DNA of 64,000 bases from Capitulum mitella (lineage: Eukaryota; Arthropoda; Thecostraca; Pollicipedomorpha; Pollicipedidae): assembly GCA_030062745.1 (NCBI GenBank), contig CP099843.1:22046583-22110582 (forward strand), written 5' to 3'. Position numbers and translations under genes: made by a program. How positions within the stretch are numbered: position 1 is the stretch's first letter; each line of letters begins with the position of its first letter. This document shows positions 53,876 through 64,000 of the stretch, piece after piece. Below the pieces are notes generated by a model, which saw only the letters and a list, made by a program, of their open reading frames with translations, ran no database searches and was not told the origin of the DNA.

Positions 53876-55419
53876 TTGCTTTTGACAGAGCACAGAGGTA
53901 CGAACCGTCATGTTCTGAGCTAGTTAGAGCGGAGAGTTACAAAGCGAAACGCTGGTCTCCACTACAGAATCCTGCGTCTTGCTCTTAGTTTTCGTCGTAC
54001 GGAGATAAGGCAGTATTAACTTGATTTTCTTTGCTGTCGGGCGTTCCATCATTTCTGAAGTGGCGTGTTGCGTCTCGTTCAGGATTCAAGGCCCAAACAC
54101 TTCCTTTGGACAGTAGCGGAGACCGGAAATTGTCTCTGTGACTCTTAGCGTTTTTAGAAGCCATGTTGCTACTTAAGGCGAGGACGACAAGGAAAGGTCA
54201 GCTAAACTCTATTTGGATTCCGGTTCGTGTAAGGCGTGTAAGGCGAGCGGACATTGGCGCGCGTATTCTCCGCCGTAGACAGGACTTAGGCCACAGAGGG
54301 CTGTGTGCATTGCGATCGGACGGCGATGCGTATTGTTGGCGAGAGTTACGTCGCAGCAGGCGGATTTCTGCGTTCTATAGAATGCCTGTCTTCTATTCAA
54401 AAGCGGTTTGCGGTTTGAAGAGTTCTTGCAGTAAATACATATGAGCTCGGACAAAACAGCAGCTTTTTTTAGGATTACGATCGCCATTCTTGTGCGCAAG
54501 CTATGGAGGGGCTGCAGACAGGCTTATGCTTCATTCCACGTCGGGGGGAATCGAATCGAATCGATGGCTTGCTGAATCCGTTGTGATTCTGACTCAACGC
54601 AGTTTTTTTTCAAAATGAGCTGATCACGATTACGAATCAAAATAAAATGAATCGATTCCGGAATCGATTCTACCATAATTTACTGCAATGAATTACGCAA
54701 TTGGAATGGATTCCAATTCTGATTCGGAGGACAACCATGATTCAACTCCGACTTTGATTCTGGCACTTATGAGTGGAATCACTTCCGATTCTGACTCTGG
54801 CCGGAACGAAATGGGTTTCGGAATCGATTCTGATTCCGATGGACTCGAACGCAAATTTGACTGCAGCACTCCGACCGCCACGGGTCGTTTTGAGTGAGCC
54901 TTTTCAAGCAGCGCTGCGGAGAGGCAGCATCACGACTAATGCCTTCCCGGTATGGCTGGTCAAACATCGGCGCAGCATCCGTTGGCAATTGTCCTGATTT
55001 CTGCGACACAGTATTGAATTTATGACCAGTTCATTATGAATTTTGCGGTAGATAAACGCTTAGCCGGATTGCCGCAGTATAGATTATGACGTTACTATGA
55101 GGTCATGCAGACAGGTAGCCAGGATTTTCCTGAGAGGAGGGCAAATGTCAAATTTTGTGATATGTGCAAATACGGTATCCGCGAAATCGCTCATTACAGT
55201 TAATGTAGAGCGCTTAGCTCGTGGGAGGAGACATGGCCCCGTGATCCCAAGACCTAATTGAAACTTATCAGCATCATGCAGCATTGGCTGTTCATTCATA
55301 CCTCTATTAGTTAGAGGGGTTAGAGATATATTACCAAGGAGCGCAGGAATTACAAGCTGGTGGTAAGGGCACGTTTTCAGATAATTTTTTCCATGCAACG
55401 CCATGACCTGAAGAAGTAA
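53876..55419. repeat. mixed repeats with GATTC-rich degenerate array (54548-54860)
   Basis: Words GAATCGATTC, GATTCCGATTC and GATTCTGATTC recur in both orientations over about 300 bases. At 55105-55250 lies a shortened member of the AGCCAG(A/G)ATTT...GGCCATGGCCCC family seen more fully at 55945-56230. No gene recognised. Confidence 0.6.
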
Positions 55420-55598
55420 GGGATGTCGATTTCTGTAAATGATTGGGAGGGGGGCCGAGCCCGACAACCTAACCTTTCTCCAAATTTGGGCTCCTCAACG
55501 GATTTAGCCCAGTTTATTTTGGCCAACGGAAATTGATATTTTTTGTTACTATTCATCAACTAAAAATTGCGTTTACCCTGATCCATACAAGTATATAT

Positions 55599-55653
<55 letters not shown>

Positions 55654-55871
55654 TGTATATAAGTACATAAGATAGAAAGACAGATACATCGCTTTAGACT
55701 TCATTCTTTATTTTCTGCTGATCTGTTATCTCTTGCGGCCGTTCTTTTCGTTGCTATTACTCATTCTCCTTTAAAACAAACAAAAAGTATTGGGGGCAAA
55801 CCAAATTTGGCGGGACCAAATCAACAATGCGTGGGCCAGGGCTCTCTCAAAAGAATACAAATCGACACCCC
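55420..55871. mobile_element. MITE-like element, family with GTCGATTT termini, copy 3
   Basis: It starts GGGATGTCGATTTCTGTAAA and ends AGAATACAAATCGACACCCC. The interior matches copy 1, with a long (AT)n run at 55591-55650 at the same internal place. The repeated position of the microsatellite suggests it grew from a short TA tract in the ancestral element. Confidence 0.75.
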
Positions 55872-55944
55872 TACCTAAAACTAGAATTTCATTGTAGCTG
55901 GTGGACCACTGCACAAGTGCCCAGTGTCCATCCAACCCCAGTTC

Positions 55945-56230
55945 AGTGCAGGCACGGAGCCAGAATTTCCCTCTGGCGAGGGGGGCAAATGTCAAACTTT
56001 GTCATATGCCGCTGACAAACGATGACATTTATAGGAAAAAATAGGCAGTTTTATGTAATTCGTCCCATATCTAACGTAGAGGAAAACATACAATGTTTGT
56101 TTTTCCAACATATATATGATCACTATCCCATATTCCTGCAAAATCGCTGTATATCTAGTGTAGATCGCTTGGTTCAGGGGGAGGCCATGGCCCCTGTGAC
56201 CCTCCCCCTCCCACGTTGGCTACGTCCCTG
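55945..56230. mobile_element. MITE-like element with CAGG-ACG-AGCCA ends
   Basis: It starts CAGGCACGGAGCCAGAATTT and ends, in complement, CCAGGGACGTAGCCAACGTG, an imperfect terminal inverted repeat. A related shortened copy lies at 55105-55250, and end fragments occur at about 52327 and 62350. Confidence 0.55.
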
Positions 56231-57880
56231 GTTCTGTGTATAAATCAGTGATCACACGGTTTCATAGTAAACTTTACGATTGCATCGTGGACCATTAAGT
56301 GAGGGCCGCTCAGCTATAAGAACACGACAACGCTGAAGACTTTGTTTTGTTAAATTTTAGCAGCCCAATTACAACTTTGAGTAATAGACTCAGGAGTTGC
56401 ATCTGTAACCCTCATCCGAACTGACATGACCTTGCAAAGATGAAAAGTAGTTACGCTTCCTGTGCTACTTCGAGAATAATTTGGTTTGATTTTCGTGATC
56501 AAAGACCAACATTGAAGCCCTTAGTCAATCACAAGGTACGACAAACGTAAAGTATGGCCTTGCTTGCTGTTATGAATCTTACGTTTCCCCGTCCGCTGGT
56601 TTTCGACGGAGTTTATTTTCTTCGACAAAAAAGTCCGTAGCCCTCCTTGCTTACCAGGCATATGCGCGAGTCACGACAGAATGCGGGTTATCCAATTTTT
56701 GGAATGAATGGAATGGAATTCGAAAAAAACTGGAAATGCATGATCAGGAGTGGGCTTCAGAGTACGCAAGAAACCCCGCGTAACATGGGCTCTGGTCCCA
56801 ACCATGCTAGGCAATCTAGAAAGCTTTCCTAAACAATCACTCAAATTGAATTACCGCGTAAGCAAGTTAAAAAAAGCCCCACGTGGTCCCTAAAGGTCAG
56901 GGCGAGGCCTCTTTTGACCTTCTCAGACTTGGCCCTTGGAAATGCACGTCAGAGCTATGTATATTTATGCATGTATATATTTATATATGTATATTTACTT
57001 TCAGCCTTGACGTACCTTGGAACTTTTGATTACTGTCGTTTTTAGCTGTGCAGGCGCTAGAGATCACAGGCGTGATCTAGAACTTTTGAAAGAGTGAAAC
57101 CCACCGCAGATTGGGCCGTTCCTGAAAGGTTTAGTGTTTCAGCTGTACGCCTAAGCCCAGTGCCTTTTTCAGGGACGAGTCACGGGAGGGGGAAAACGGA
57201 GCAAACGGTAGAGGCAGCGGCATAACCAGGTCAGCTCCATTCCCTAAATCGTATTTACGAGGCCTACAGGGCACGTCTTATTTAAAGAAAAATGAAATGA
57301 TGATGTGTAAAATTTAAAGGGTCTACAGTCGAGAAACTATTATCGTCTGCCAATAATTTCGATCCCAGTACTGTTGTTTTGTTCTCTGTCTACCGGCGAT
57401 TTCTCATGACGGTCGAACTTATGCCAGTGAAAGGGCGCTTGCACAAACTTCCAGTCAGCCTCACTTACAAATACTTCCAAACTTAAGACAAAATAAGGTT
57501 TTTACCGAAGGTAATGAGACATGAGGCCTAGTGGCCAGCAACTCACAACCGAGATTTTCGTTAGGGATGGACACGATAAGGGTACCTCAAGCTAAGCCAT
57601 TACATAGAAGTACAATTTTTTTCAAACCACATTTGGGTGGCACTGAGGTAACCGTAGAAGAGAACAAGCTTGGTTTACGGGACGAATGCAGTAAAGATTT
57701 TTTCGTCAGTCGATTCAGAGACCGGACAGTATTCCCGCTGATTGTGATCGCGGGTAACGTGGGCGGTCAGAGTGCCCACAGACGAAGCCGCAGCAGATGC
57801 GCAGTGACGGACTGCGTTTCCCGCGATGTGAAAGAAAAAACAGATATATGCATCTTATGGCCGGAAGGGGTTATTAACCT
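56231..57880. other. no recognised feature
   Basis: Mixed-composition sequence. An open frame at 57531-57917 on the plus strand shows no family similarity and runs into the start of the 57881 element. Nothing else seen. Confidence 0.4.
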
Positions 57881-59052
57881 GCCCCCGACTGGGGGGGAGC
57901 AGTTGACTGCCCCCTGAGGTTTTTCTGGGATTGCAAGAGAACGAATAACCACAGAGCCACGAAATTTTGTGTACCTTTTACTTCATCATTTTTACACCTT
58001 GTTTCAAAGTTTTGATCTCAGGTCAGGTCAGGTGTTTGACCTACGTCAGGTCAAACAGACCTATGCCGAAAAAGGTTTCGCGCCTTGTAACTTTTTCGCA
58101 AAACAAGATATCTCAATAATACTTTCTGGGATTAGTGATCTGATAGATGCAACGAATCTCCTATCTCGGATTTTTCGGAATTTTCCGGGTCATTGACCTA
58201 AGGTCAAGCCCATTTTTAACACATGTCGTCGTTTTTTTTCGGAAATTGACGGAATATTTCATAACATTTTTAGTGTGCAGTCAAGCAGACATCTAGTTAC
58301 CGTCATTGGGCAAAGTATCAAAGAGTTCCAGCCATTGACCTGAGGTCAGGTCACGAATAACTGTACTGAGCCAAAATGTACCACAGTCAAAATCAGCAAT
58401 GAATTACTCAGAATGGGTAGAAATTGGCAGAACTAGCTTGCACAGACGTAAGTAATACCAGGAACCTCAAAAAGTTTAAAAAATCGCATATTTTGGAAAT
58501 AAACAGGCTCTCGCGAATAAAGCTCCGCCAATTTTGTACACTGGTAACTAATGAATTTTTCCAAATTTAAGCATGAAAAACCACCACAAGGACCACTAAG
58601 ATCAATAAAATTTACATGGATAGGCTTTTCCCGCGAAAATACAGAAACGCTAAAATTAGTTTCCGTCAATTTCTAACTGCATACGGCTGCGCCGCACGCC
58701 GACAGCCAGCGCGAAATTTGGTGTGCCTTTCACTCAACGTTTCGGCATATATATTGAACAACTCCAAGAAATTAGATGTGTATCGGCATTTGCGGACCTT
58801 TACTTGTGCCCTGGTGCCTTTAACTATGCGTTATTAGTCACAGCTCTTGAGATTCAGGCCGTTTCTCAGTCTCATTCAGTCGGCTATGAGAAAATATATA
58901 TAGGACGTAAATTGCTTACATATTATCTAAAACTAAAAATGAGGCCAGTTTCGAGCTTTACTCGTCACAAGCTTTCCAACGGTGTGCTCATTTCTATCGT
59001 GCGATTAACCGTTCGTGAGTTGGAGGGGGCGGCCAACTGCCCCCCCCCCCCA
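57881..59052. mobile_element. 1.17 kb element with terminal inverted repeats and AGGTCA clusters, copy 2
   Basis: Same orientation and nearly the same length as the 48292 copy. It shares CTTGTAACTTTTTCGCAAAACA, TATATATAGGACGTAAATT and CTAAAACTAAAAATGAG. The left end has GGGGGGGAGCAGTTGACTGC and the right end, in complement, GGGGGGCAGTTGGCCGCCCC. AGGTCA-type sites lie at 58037 (reverse), 58048, 58187 (GGGTCA), 58194 (reverse), 58201, 58336 (reverse), 58343 and 58348, in the same three clusters as copy 1. Confidence 0.78.
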
Positions 59053-60179
59053 CTCGCGCATGATCGTAACTGACCGACGGTCGTTCGCGGGTTAAAGTGG
59101 AGATACCAGTCACTGCCCCTTAACGAAAACGGGTGAAATTCCTTCTGCTGTCGCTGAGCAGATATGCAATGCAGAACAGTCGTTCGAGAACTGGCTCAAC
59201 TCTCGTGTCAGCGCTGAAATTTCGTCCTCACTGTTATTATACGCGTTGAAAACTACGACGTATTGCAAACATACAAGTAATGGTGAAGGTTAATTGCTAC
59301 ACAGTTTGTGGGGGCGTAATGCAGGGCGTCGTCTAACATGTTAACTGGGCGGGGAGAGGGCTCAATTCTTACAGTGGAGTCGCCAGCCCCCTCCCCCCCA
59401 ATCAAGGCAAGACTAGGTAACTAGAGGGGAACAGTGGGAAGGTTCGAAGTCGTAAAATCTAGTATAGGGTTGTCTGTGGACACGTAACATTTGTTTAAAT
59501 GTGAAGTCAAAGAAAGCATGCCTTCGTCCATCCATTTTCCAGTGACGCCTGTATCACCAGTGGTAGTGTATGCAGACACAGGGTAATGCATGTTAAGGCA
59601 TAGTTTTCTGTGGAGATATAAGATTTTTTCCCAATGTGAAGCCACTGCAGAAAAAAATATACCTATATATAGGAAAATCGTCTATCAGCTTTACGTACGC
59701 TTGGCTTTTCAGTGGTGATGTATGCAAATGACATATTCTGTAATATTTTTTTTTTAACTGCGATGATACCGAAAAGGGAAAATCTTGAAACAAAACGGCC
59801 AAAATATGGGGCGGAAAAGGGCAGGGCAGATAAGAAAATTAGAGGCAATGAAAGAACGGGGTGCAGAAAAAAACTGATTATCTTTTATGCAGCCAGACCC
59901 AGGAAGCGAGGACTGTCCTTCATCAGAATGGTCTACTTCCGAACAATTTATCTGTATTAAACCATGCATTTTTCCCTTGAAGCTGACCGTTTTTCGCAGC
60001 TGCTTCCCTTTTAGTGAAGCATAGGCTCGTCTTAGCCACAACAGCTCACTATATTTAGAACTCACTGAATTGCAAAATGACTTGAAATTTGATCCAACAT
60101 GGCCTGTAGGACCTCTTGGTGCAATTTTTAAGCCATAATGGTCCTAAATCAGTCATTTTCTTAGAAGTGGAGCCAAATC
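59053..60179. other. no recognised feature
   Basis: AT-richer sequence with C-runs near 59390. No coding, RNA or well-defined repeat signal seen. Confidence 0.4.
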
Positions 60180-61620
60180 CGTTGGCGTGCGTCGTTGCAT
60201 TACAGGACACAATACTGCACGGCATCAAATGGAAAATGTTGAAAGCAAGCCAAGGAACACAAAACATCGAACAAGATAAATAACGACGGGCGTAAATCTG
60301 GAACGGGAAAATATGGAACGCCAGGCATCGATCTAGGAACTGATGTGGAAAAACAATGATTATGCTGATCAGATCGTGGAATGAAACAACTTTGAATGCA
60401 ATATGTTCAACAGAAATATCGAAGCGACATAAATATTAACCGGCTGAACACCAAATGACAGATGATTGAAAGGCAAAATACCAGGGCAGGGATCAATAAC
60501 GCATCGGATAAATATTTCATTAAAAATGTCGCAAAGCAATGAGCAGCGCAACACGGTGAGTACAGACACCGACTTCTCCCGAAGGCTGTAAGGGGACATC
60601 CCAGCAGGAACGTCATCAAAACTTCCCAAGGCCTACACGTTATCTCTCAAGTGTCTTCGCTATCCTGCCAGAATCTCTGAAATGAATATTTTAGTTGTTT
60701 CAAGGGTTTGCTGAACTGAGCCGACCAGAGTAATATCATTTTTGCGCCACTAGACGTGATGATATGACTGCAAAAACACTGGCATTTTACACCATATAGT
60801 GTGCGGGATTCGAGTCCTGAACGCCCAAAAAATTTCCCTTCCTTTTTTCCCAGTGGTCTTTTGAGGATACGCTGTGATTGCTGTGGCCAGGGATCTTTCA
60901 CCTGGTAACAACGTATGATAGTGGGCTACAAAATGTTTTTCCCCAGCGTCTCGAATACAAGAACCGTAGCACATATCGCCAGTCTCCGGTGACGGCCCTC
61001 GTTGATCACCGCATCTGCCAACAGCAGTCACAATTAGGGAAGGAGGAACGGGAAAATTTCGGACAAGCCGGACTTCAATTCCGTTCGTGATCTTGACAGA
61101 CGGGAAACTTGACCACCCCACCATCAGGTTCGTGCTCCGGTGCAATCTTCTTCCTTCGAGATATTTAGCTATTACATATTGTTCCACTCCATATTTTGTA
61201 TTTTGAAAGTTGATCATTGTAGTTGGCCCAATTCTGCGTCCGGAAGGCCGTTACACCATTTTATACCCGCCCATGTACAATGCCCGTCCCTGATACGATG
61301 ATACAAACTACATCCTCGCGATATTTTGCTGTTCGGTATTTTGTCGTTTTGATTTTAACTGACGTCCATATTTTTCATTTTCTATATCTCGCCTCGATTA
61401 GGTGTTCATACAATAATTTGTTCCACAATATTTTTTCATTGCGGTAAACATCGCCATGCGATATTTATTCATGTTCGATATTTTGGCCTTCGATGTTTTC
61501 TCGTCTGCTGTTCATTTCTGTCGACATTTATCCTGTTTGATATTTTGTTTTCGACATTTTATTACCAATATTTTTGCACTCCACATTCCGCCGTACGGCA
61601 TTTTGCGGGGTAACTGTATT
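60180..61620. mobile_element. palindromic (foldback-like) element with tRNA-like segments, copy 2
   Basis: The left arm includes AAAACATCGAACAAGATAAA and GGAACGGGAAAATATGGAAC. B box GGGATTCGAGTCCTG lies at about 60806, followed by CCCAGTGGTCTTTTGAGGAT. A reverse-oriented segment lies at about 61030-61090. The right arm (61180-61620) is dense in TTCGATATTTTGG, GTTTGATATTTTG and TTTTCGACATTTT, complementary to the left arm. There is no long open frame. Boundaries approximate. Confidence 0.5.
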
Positions 61621-62479
61621 GTACCTAGTTCCGAAGACAAACGCGTGCTGGAAACCAATGATTCGCGTCAAAATGCATATGTTAATAACATGCCACATGA
61701 ACGAAATGCGAGCAATTTGCACCATGTCTTATCCTGACTATGACTGATTTTTCCTTTAATAGCTCTAATGCTGCATAGTCAAGTTTATTGTTTATGATGC
61801 GGAGTGTAGATGCCTACGGTCTTTTCCTTGCAAGTACCATTCGTCCGCTCAATATCTTAGCCTTACCTTATTTATTTTTTCCTGCATTTGTTCTTATGCT
61901 GCATATGTAAGCTTACTGGTCATGACGCGGCGTGTGGATGCCTTCATTCTTTTACTTACAAGTGGCAGTGTTTCGTATCTTCTCACAGAGTCATCGTTTC
62001 GAGAGGTTCCTACCTCTCATGAGACCGCATCTACCCCCGCAACCAGTAACAAATTACTTTGCACATGCTAGTGACTTGGCAAGCTAGGAACACTCATAGG
62101 AGCAAAGCTTCGTCTCAGTACCTGCCGATGAATGCAAATCTGCCATGGGAAAGGTAGTGTGTTCTTGTGACATATTAAAGGAAAAGCGTCGGTGACGATC
62201 CTGTCCTGAAATTCCCAGTCCCTATTTGGAACTTTGTCGCTAAACACCACACAGGTCACAAAATTCCACTATCCGAAACGAATCCACATCGAAGCTTCCA
62301 AAAACAACGTCCCGCACAGCAGGAGAAATACATTAACCTGCTTCATACCCAAGCAGGTGCGGACCCAGGATTTCGCCGGGGGAGGGGGGCCAATGTCAGC
62401 GCGGGTCTCCCTCGACCGCCTCCCCTATTTTTTGCTCTCCTGTTTCTGGAGATTTTTTTGTTCGCTTAGGTTAGGTTAT
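61621..62479. other. mostly unassigned, with a dispersed-repeat fragment
   Basis: GCGGACCCAGGATTTCGCCG at about 62356 is an end motif shared with other MITE-like fragments. TTAGGTTAGGTTA lies at about 62465. The remainder holds nothing recognised. Confidence 0.4.
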
Positions 62480-64000
62480 CTCTTGCATTTACAGTGGCAC
62501 TTGTGGTGGTCCGGGCCGTCTGTCGTGTCAGGCCCTTTGAGTGTCTTCAGATTCCTTTTACAGTTTTAGGTATCCCTCGGGCCGTTTCAGTCGATTCTTT
62601 GGCAGTTTCAGGGGCGCCTCGGGCAATTTCATGGACTCATGTGGTAGTTTCAGGGACACTTCAGCCATATCAGGTTGCCTCCTGTCGTCCCTGTGGGATT
62701 TTTGCCATCTAAGGAGCCCCACAGGCAGTAACAAGGGCCCTCTATAAGTCTCTCTCTGCCGTGAAGAAACGCCTCTGGTAATGCTCTAGGTCCTTTGGCC
62801 GTTTCAGAAGTTGTCTGGACGTCTCAACGTTTAAAAGTTTTAGGGGCCCCTCTGGTCGTCTCTGGGGCCCTTGTTGCTGGGGATTGCTAGTTAGCAGTTT
62901 CAAAGGTCATTCTGCAGCAGTTTCAGTGGACCTCATGCTGACCTAGGTGCCCCTATTGTCGTCTGTGAAGAACTTTTTTTGCCGTCGCAGGAACCCCCTG
63001 GCAGTTACAAAAGACCTTTTAGCGATTTCAGAGCCCCTGCAGTGTCGTGGGCCCTCTGAACGTCTCCGGTAGTCCCCATGGCTAATATCAGGGGTCTTCC
63101 TCTGTTACATGGGGTTTATCCGGCAGTTTTACAGCCCTCTAGCTGTAACAGGGGCGTTTGTTGGCGCTTCAGGGGCCTCACTGACAGTCTCAAGGGGACC
63201 TACTCCGTGCCAAGGGCCGGGTAGGTCCCTGGCACGGACCTACTCTACCGTACTCGGGGGCCCTCTGGCCGTCCAGGGACCCATACCTTTTCAAAGACCC
63301 TCTTACCTTCTTTGCCTCGCAAAGGCCCTCCGACTTTTTTGGCGGTCTCAGAGACCATCTGCCATGTAGGGACCCCCCCATCTTGCTGTCTCAGGACTCA
63401 CCTGACCTTCCCGGGCCCCCTGATTGCATCAAGAGCCCCAAGGGTTTCGAAAAGACCAGTGTAGCCCATTTGGACCCCTCTCGAGGACTCAAGTGGGTTA
63501 TCGAGAAAATTTATCAGTGACTTTCTCGTTGAGAGTCACGGATAAATTTCTGTTCAGGGGGCCGTTCTGGCTGGCCAGGACCTTCCTATGCCATACTTAG
63601 CACGATCTTAAATTCTTGTCGTCTCAGGGGCCCCTCTGGCACTTTAAGCGGTAAAAGGGATCCTTTGCCGTGTTGGGGCCCCTTTTGCGGTCCCAGGGGC
63701 CTTTGGAGACTTTCAGGGACGCTCCTATCCATCTTAGGGGCCATCTTACCCTCTCAGGATCTCATTAACCCTCTTGGAGGCCCTCTCGCTGCATCAGGAA
63801 CTTTTAGCTTTTCACACAAGTCCGTGAAACTTATTCGGGGCCCCTATGGCATTCCAGTGTCCCATATGTCGTTTTAGGGACTCAGTCCTCATCTTGGCCG
63901 TCTCAGGGGTCTTGCGACCCTTCTGGAGGTCTCAGCGGCAATCTGCCGTGTTGGGACCCTGTTGTGGTCCTAGAGGCCCTTCGGGAGCTTCCAGAGCCCT
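62480..64000. repeat. long degenerate tandem array, continues beyond the window
   Basis: Diverged units of 25-60 bases centred on TTTCAGGGGCCCCTCTGGC or GTCTCAGGGGCC fill the last 1.5 kb. Units vary in length and sequence, so the array is old. Open frames within it are artefacts. A hairpin at about 63503-63553 is embedded in it. Confidence 0.8.

Noticed and set aside
54163..54444. Upstream ARHGEF17 exon near 54.2 kb
   Set aside because: No similarity to the N-terminal half of the family on the minus strand and no fitting splice signals.

Overview
The window is animal nuclear DNA with GT-AG introns, CpG-rich promoters, minisatellites and many degraded transposons. GTTGG-repeat SINE tails, AACCTAACC-type motifs inside MITE-like repeats and the gene forms suggest an arthropod, perhaps a crustacean or chelicerate. 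The species cannot be named from this sequence.

Two conserved protein-coding genes were found, both on the minus strand. The first (1-7806, running off the left edge) is the KMT2E/MLL5/SETD5-type chromatin regulator, called upSET in flies. Eight coding exons join in one open frame of 912 codons. They carry an HCF-1-binding DHNY motif, a PHD finger and a SET domain whose active-site motif is altered. Its presumed CpG-rich promoter lies at about 7.6-8.3 kb. The second (22945-50347) is the C-terminal 864 residues of an ARHGEF17/TEM4-type Rho guanine-nucleotide exchange factor. Twenty exons carry the DH domain, a PH-like region and the WD40-like C-terminal propeller, ending in a stop codon. The N-terminal half must lie further right and was not recognised. 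Every junction in both genes keeps the frame, which is the main support for the exon coordinates.

Between the genes (8.3-22.9 kb) no coding gene was recognised. The striking feature is a CpG-rich core at 13.47-14.45 kb flanked by two arms that almost lack CpG (9.41-13.47 and 14.53-17.18 kb) and show opposite strand composition. This is what a divergently transcribed, methylated unit would leave behind. From 17 to 22 kb there are MITE, SINE and microsatellite sequences.

The ARHGEF17 introns and the region right of 50.35 kb are packed with repeats. Several minisatellites sit directly on splice sites. One 30 bp array carries a nuclear-receptor half-site AGGTCA in nearly every unit. Two copies of a 1.17 kb element with terminal inverted repeats keep three AGGTCA clusters, including an IR-1 site of the ecdysone-receptor type. 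Two copies of a palindromic, tRNA-like element lie at 30-31.4 and 60.2-61.6 kb. A 1.5 kb degenerate array fills the right edge. Several perfect short hairpins are also scattered through the window.
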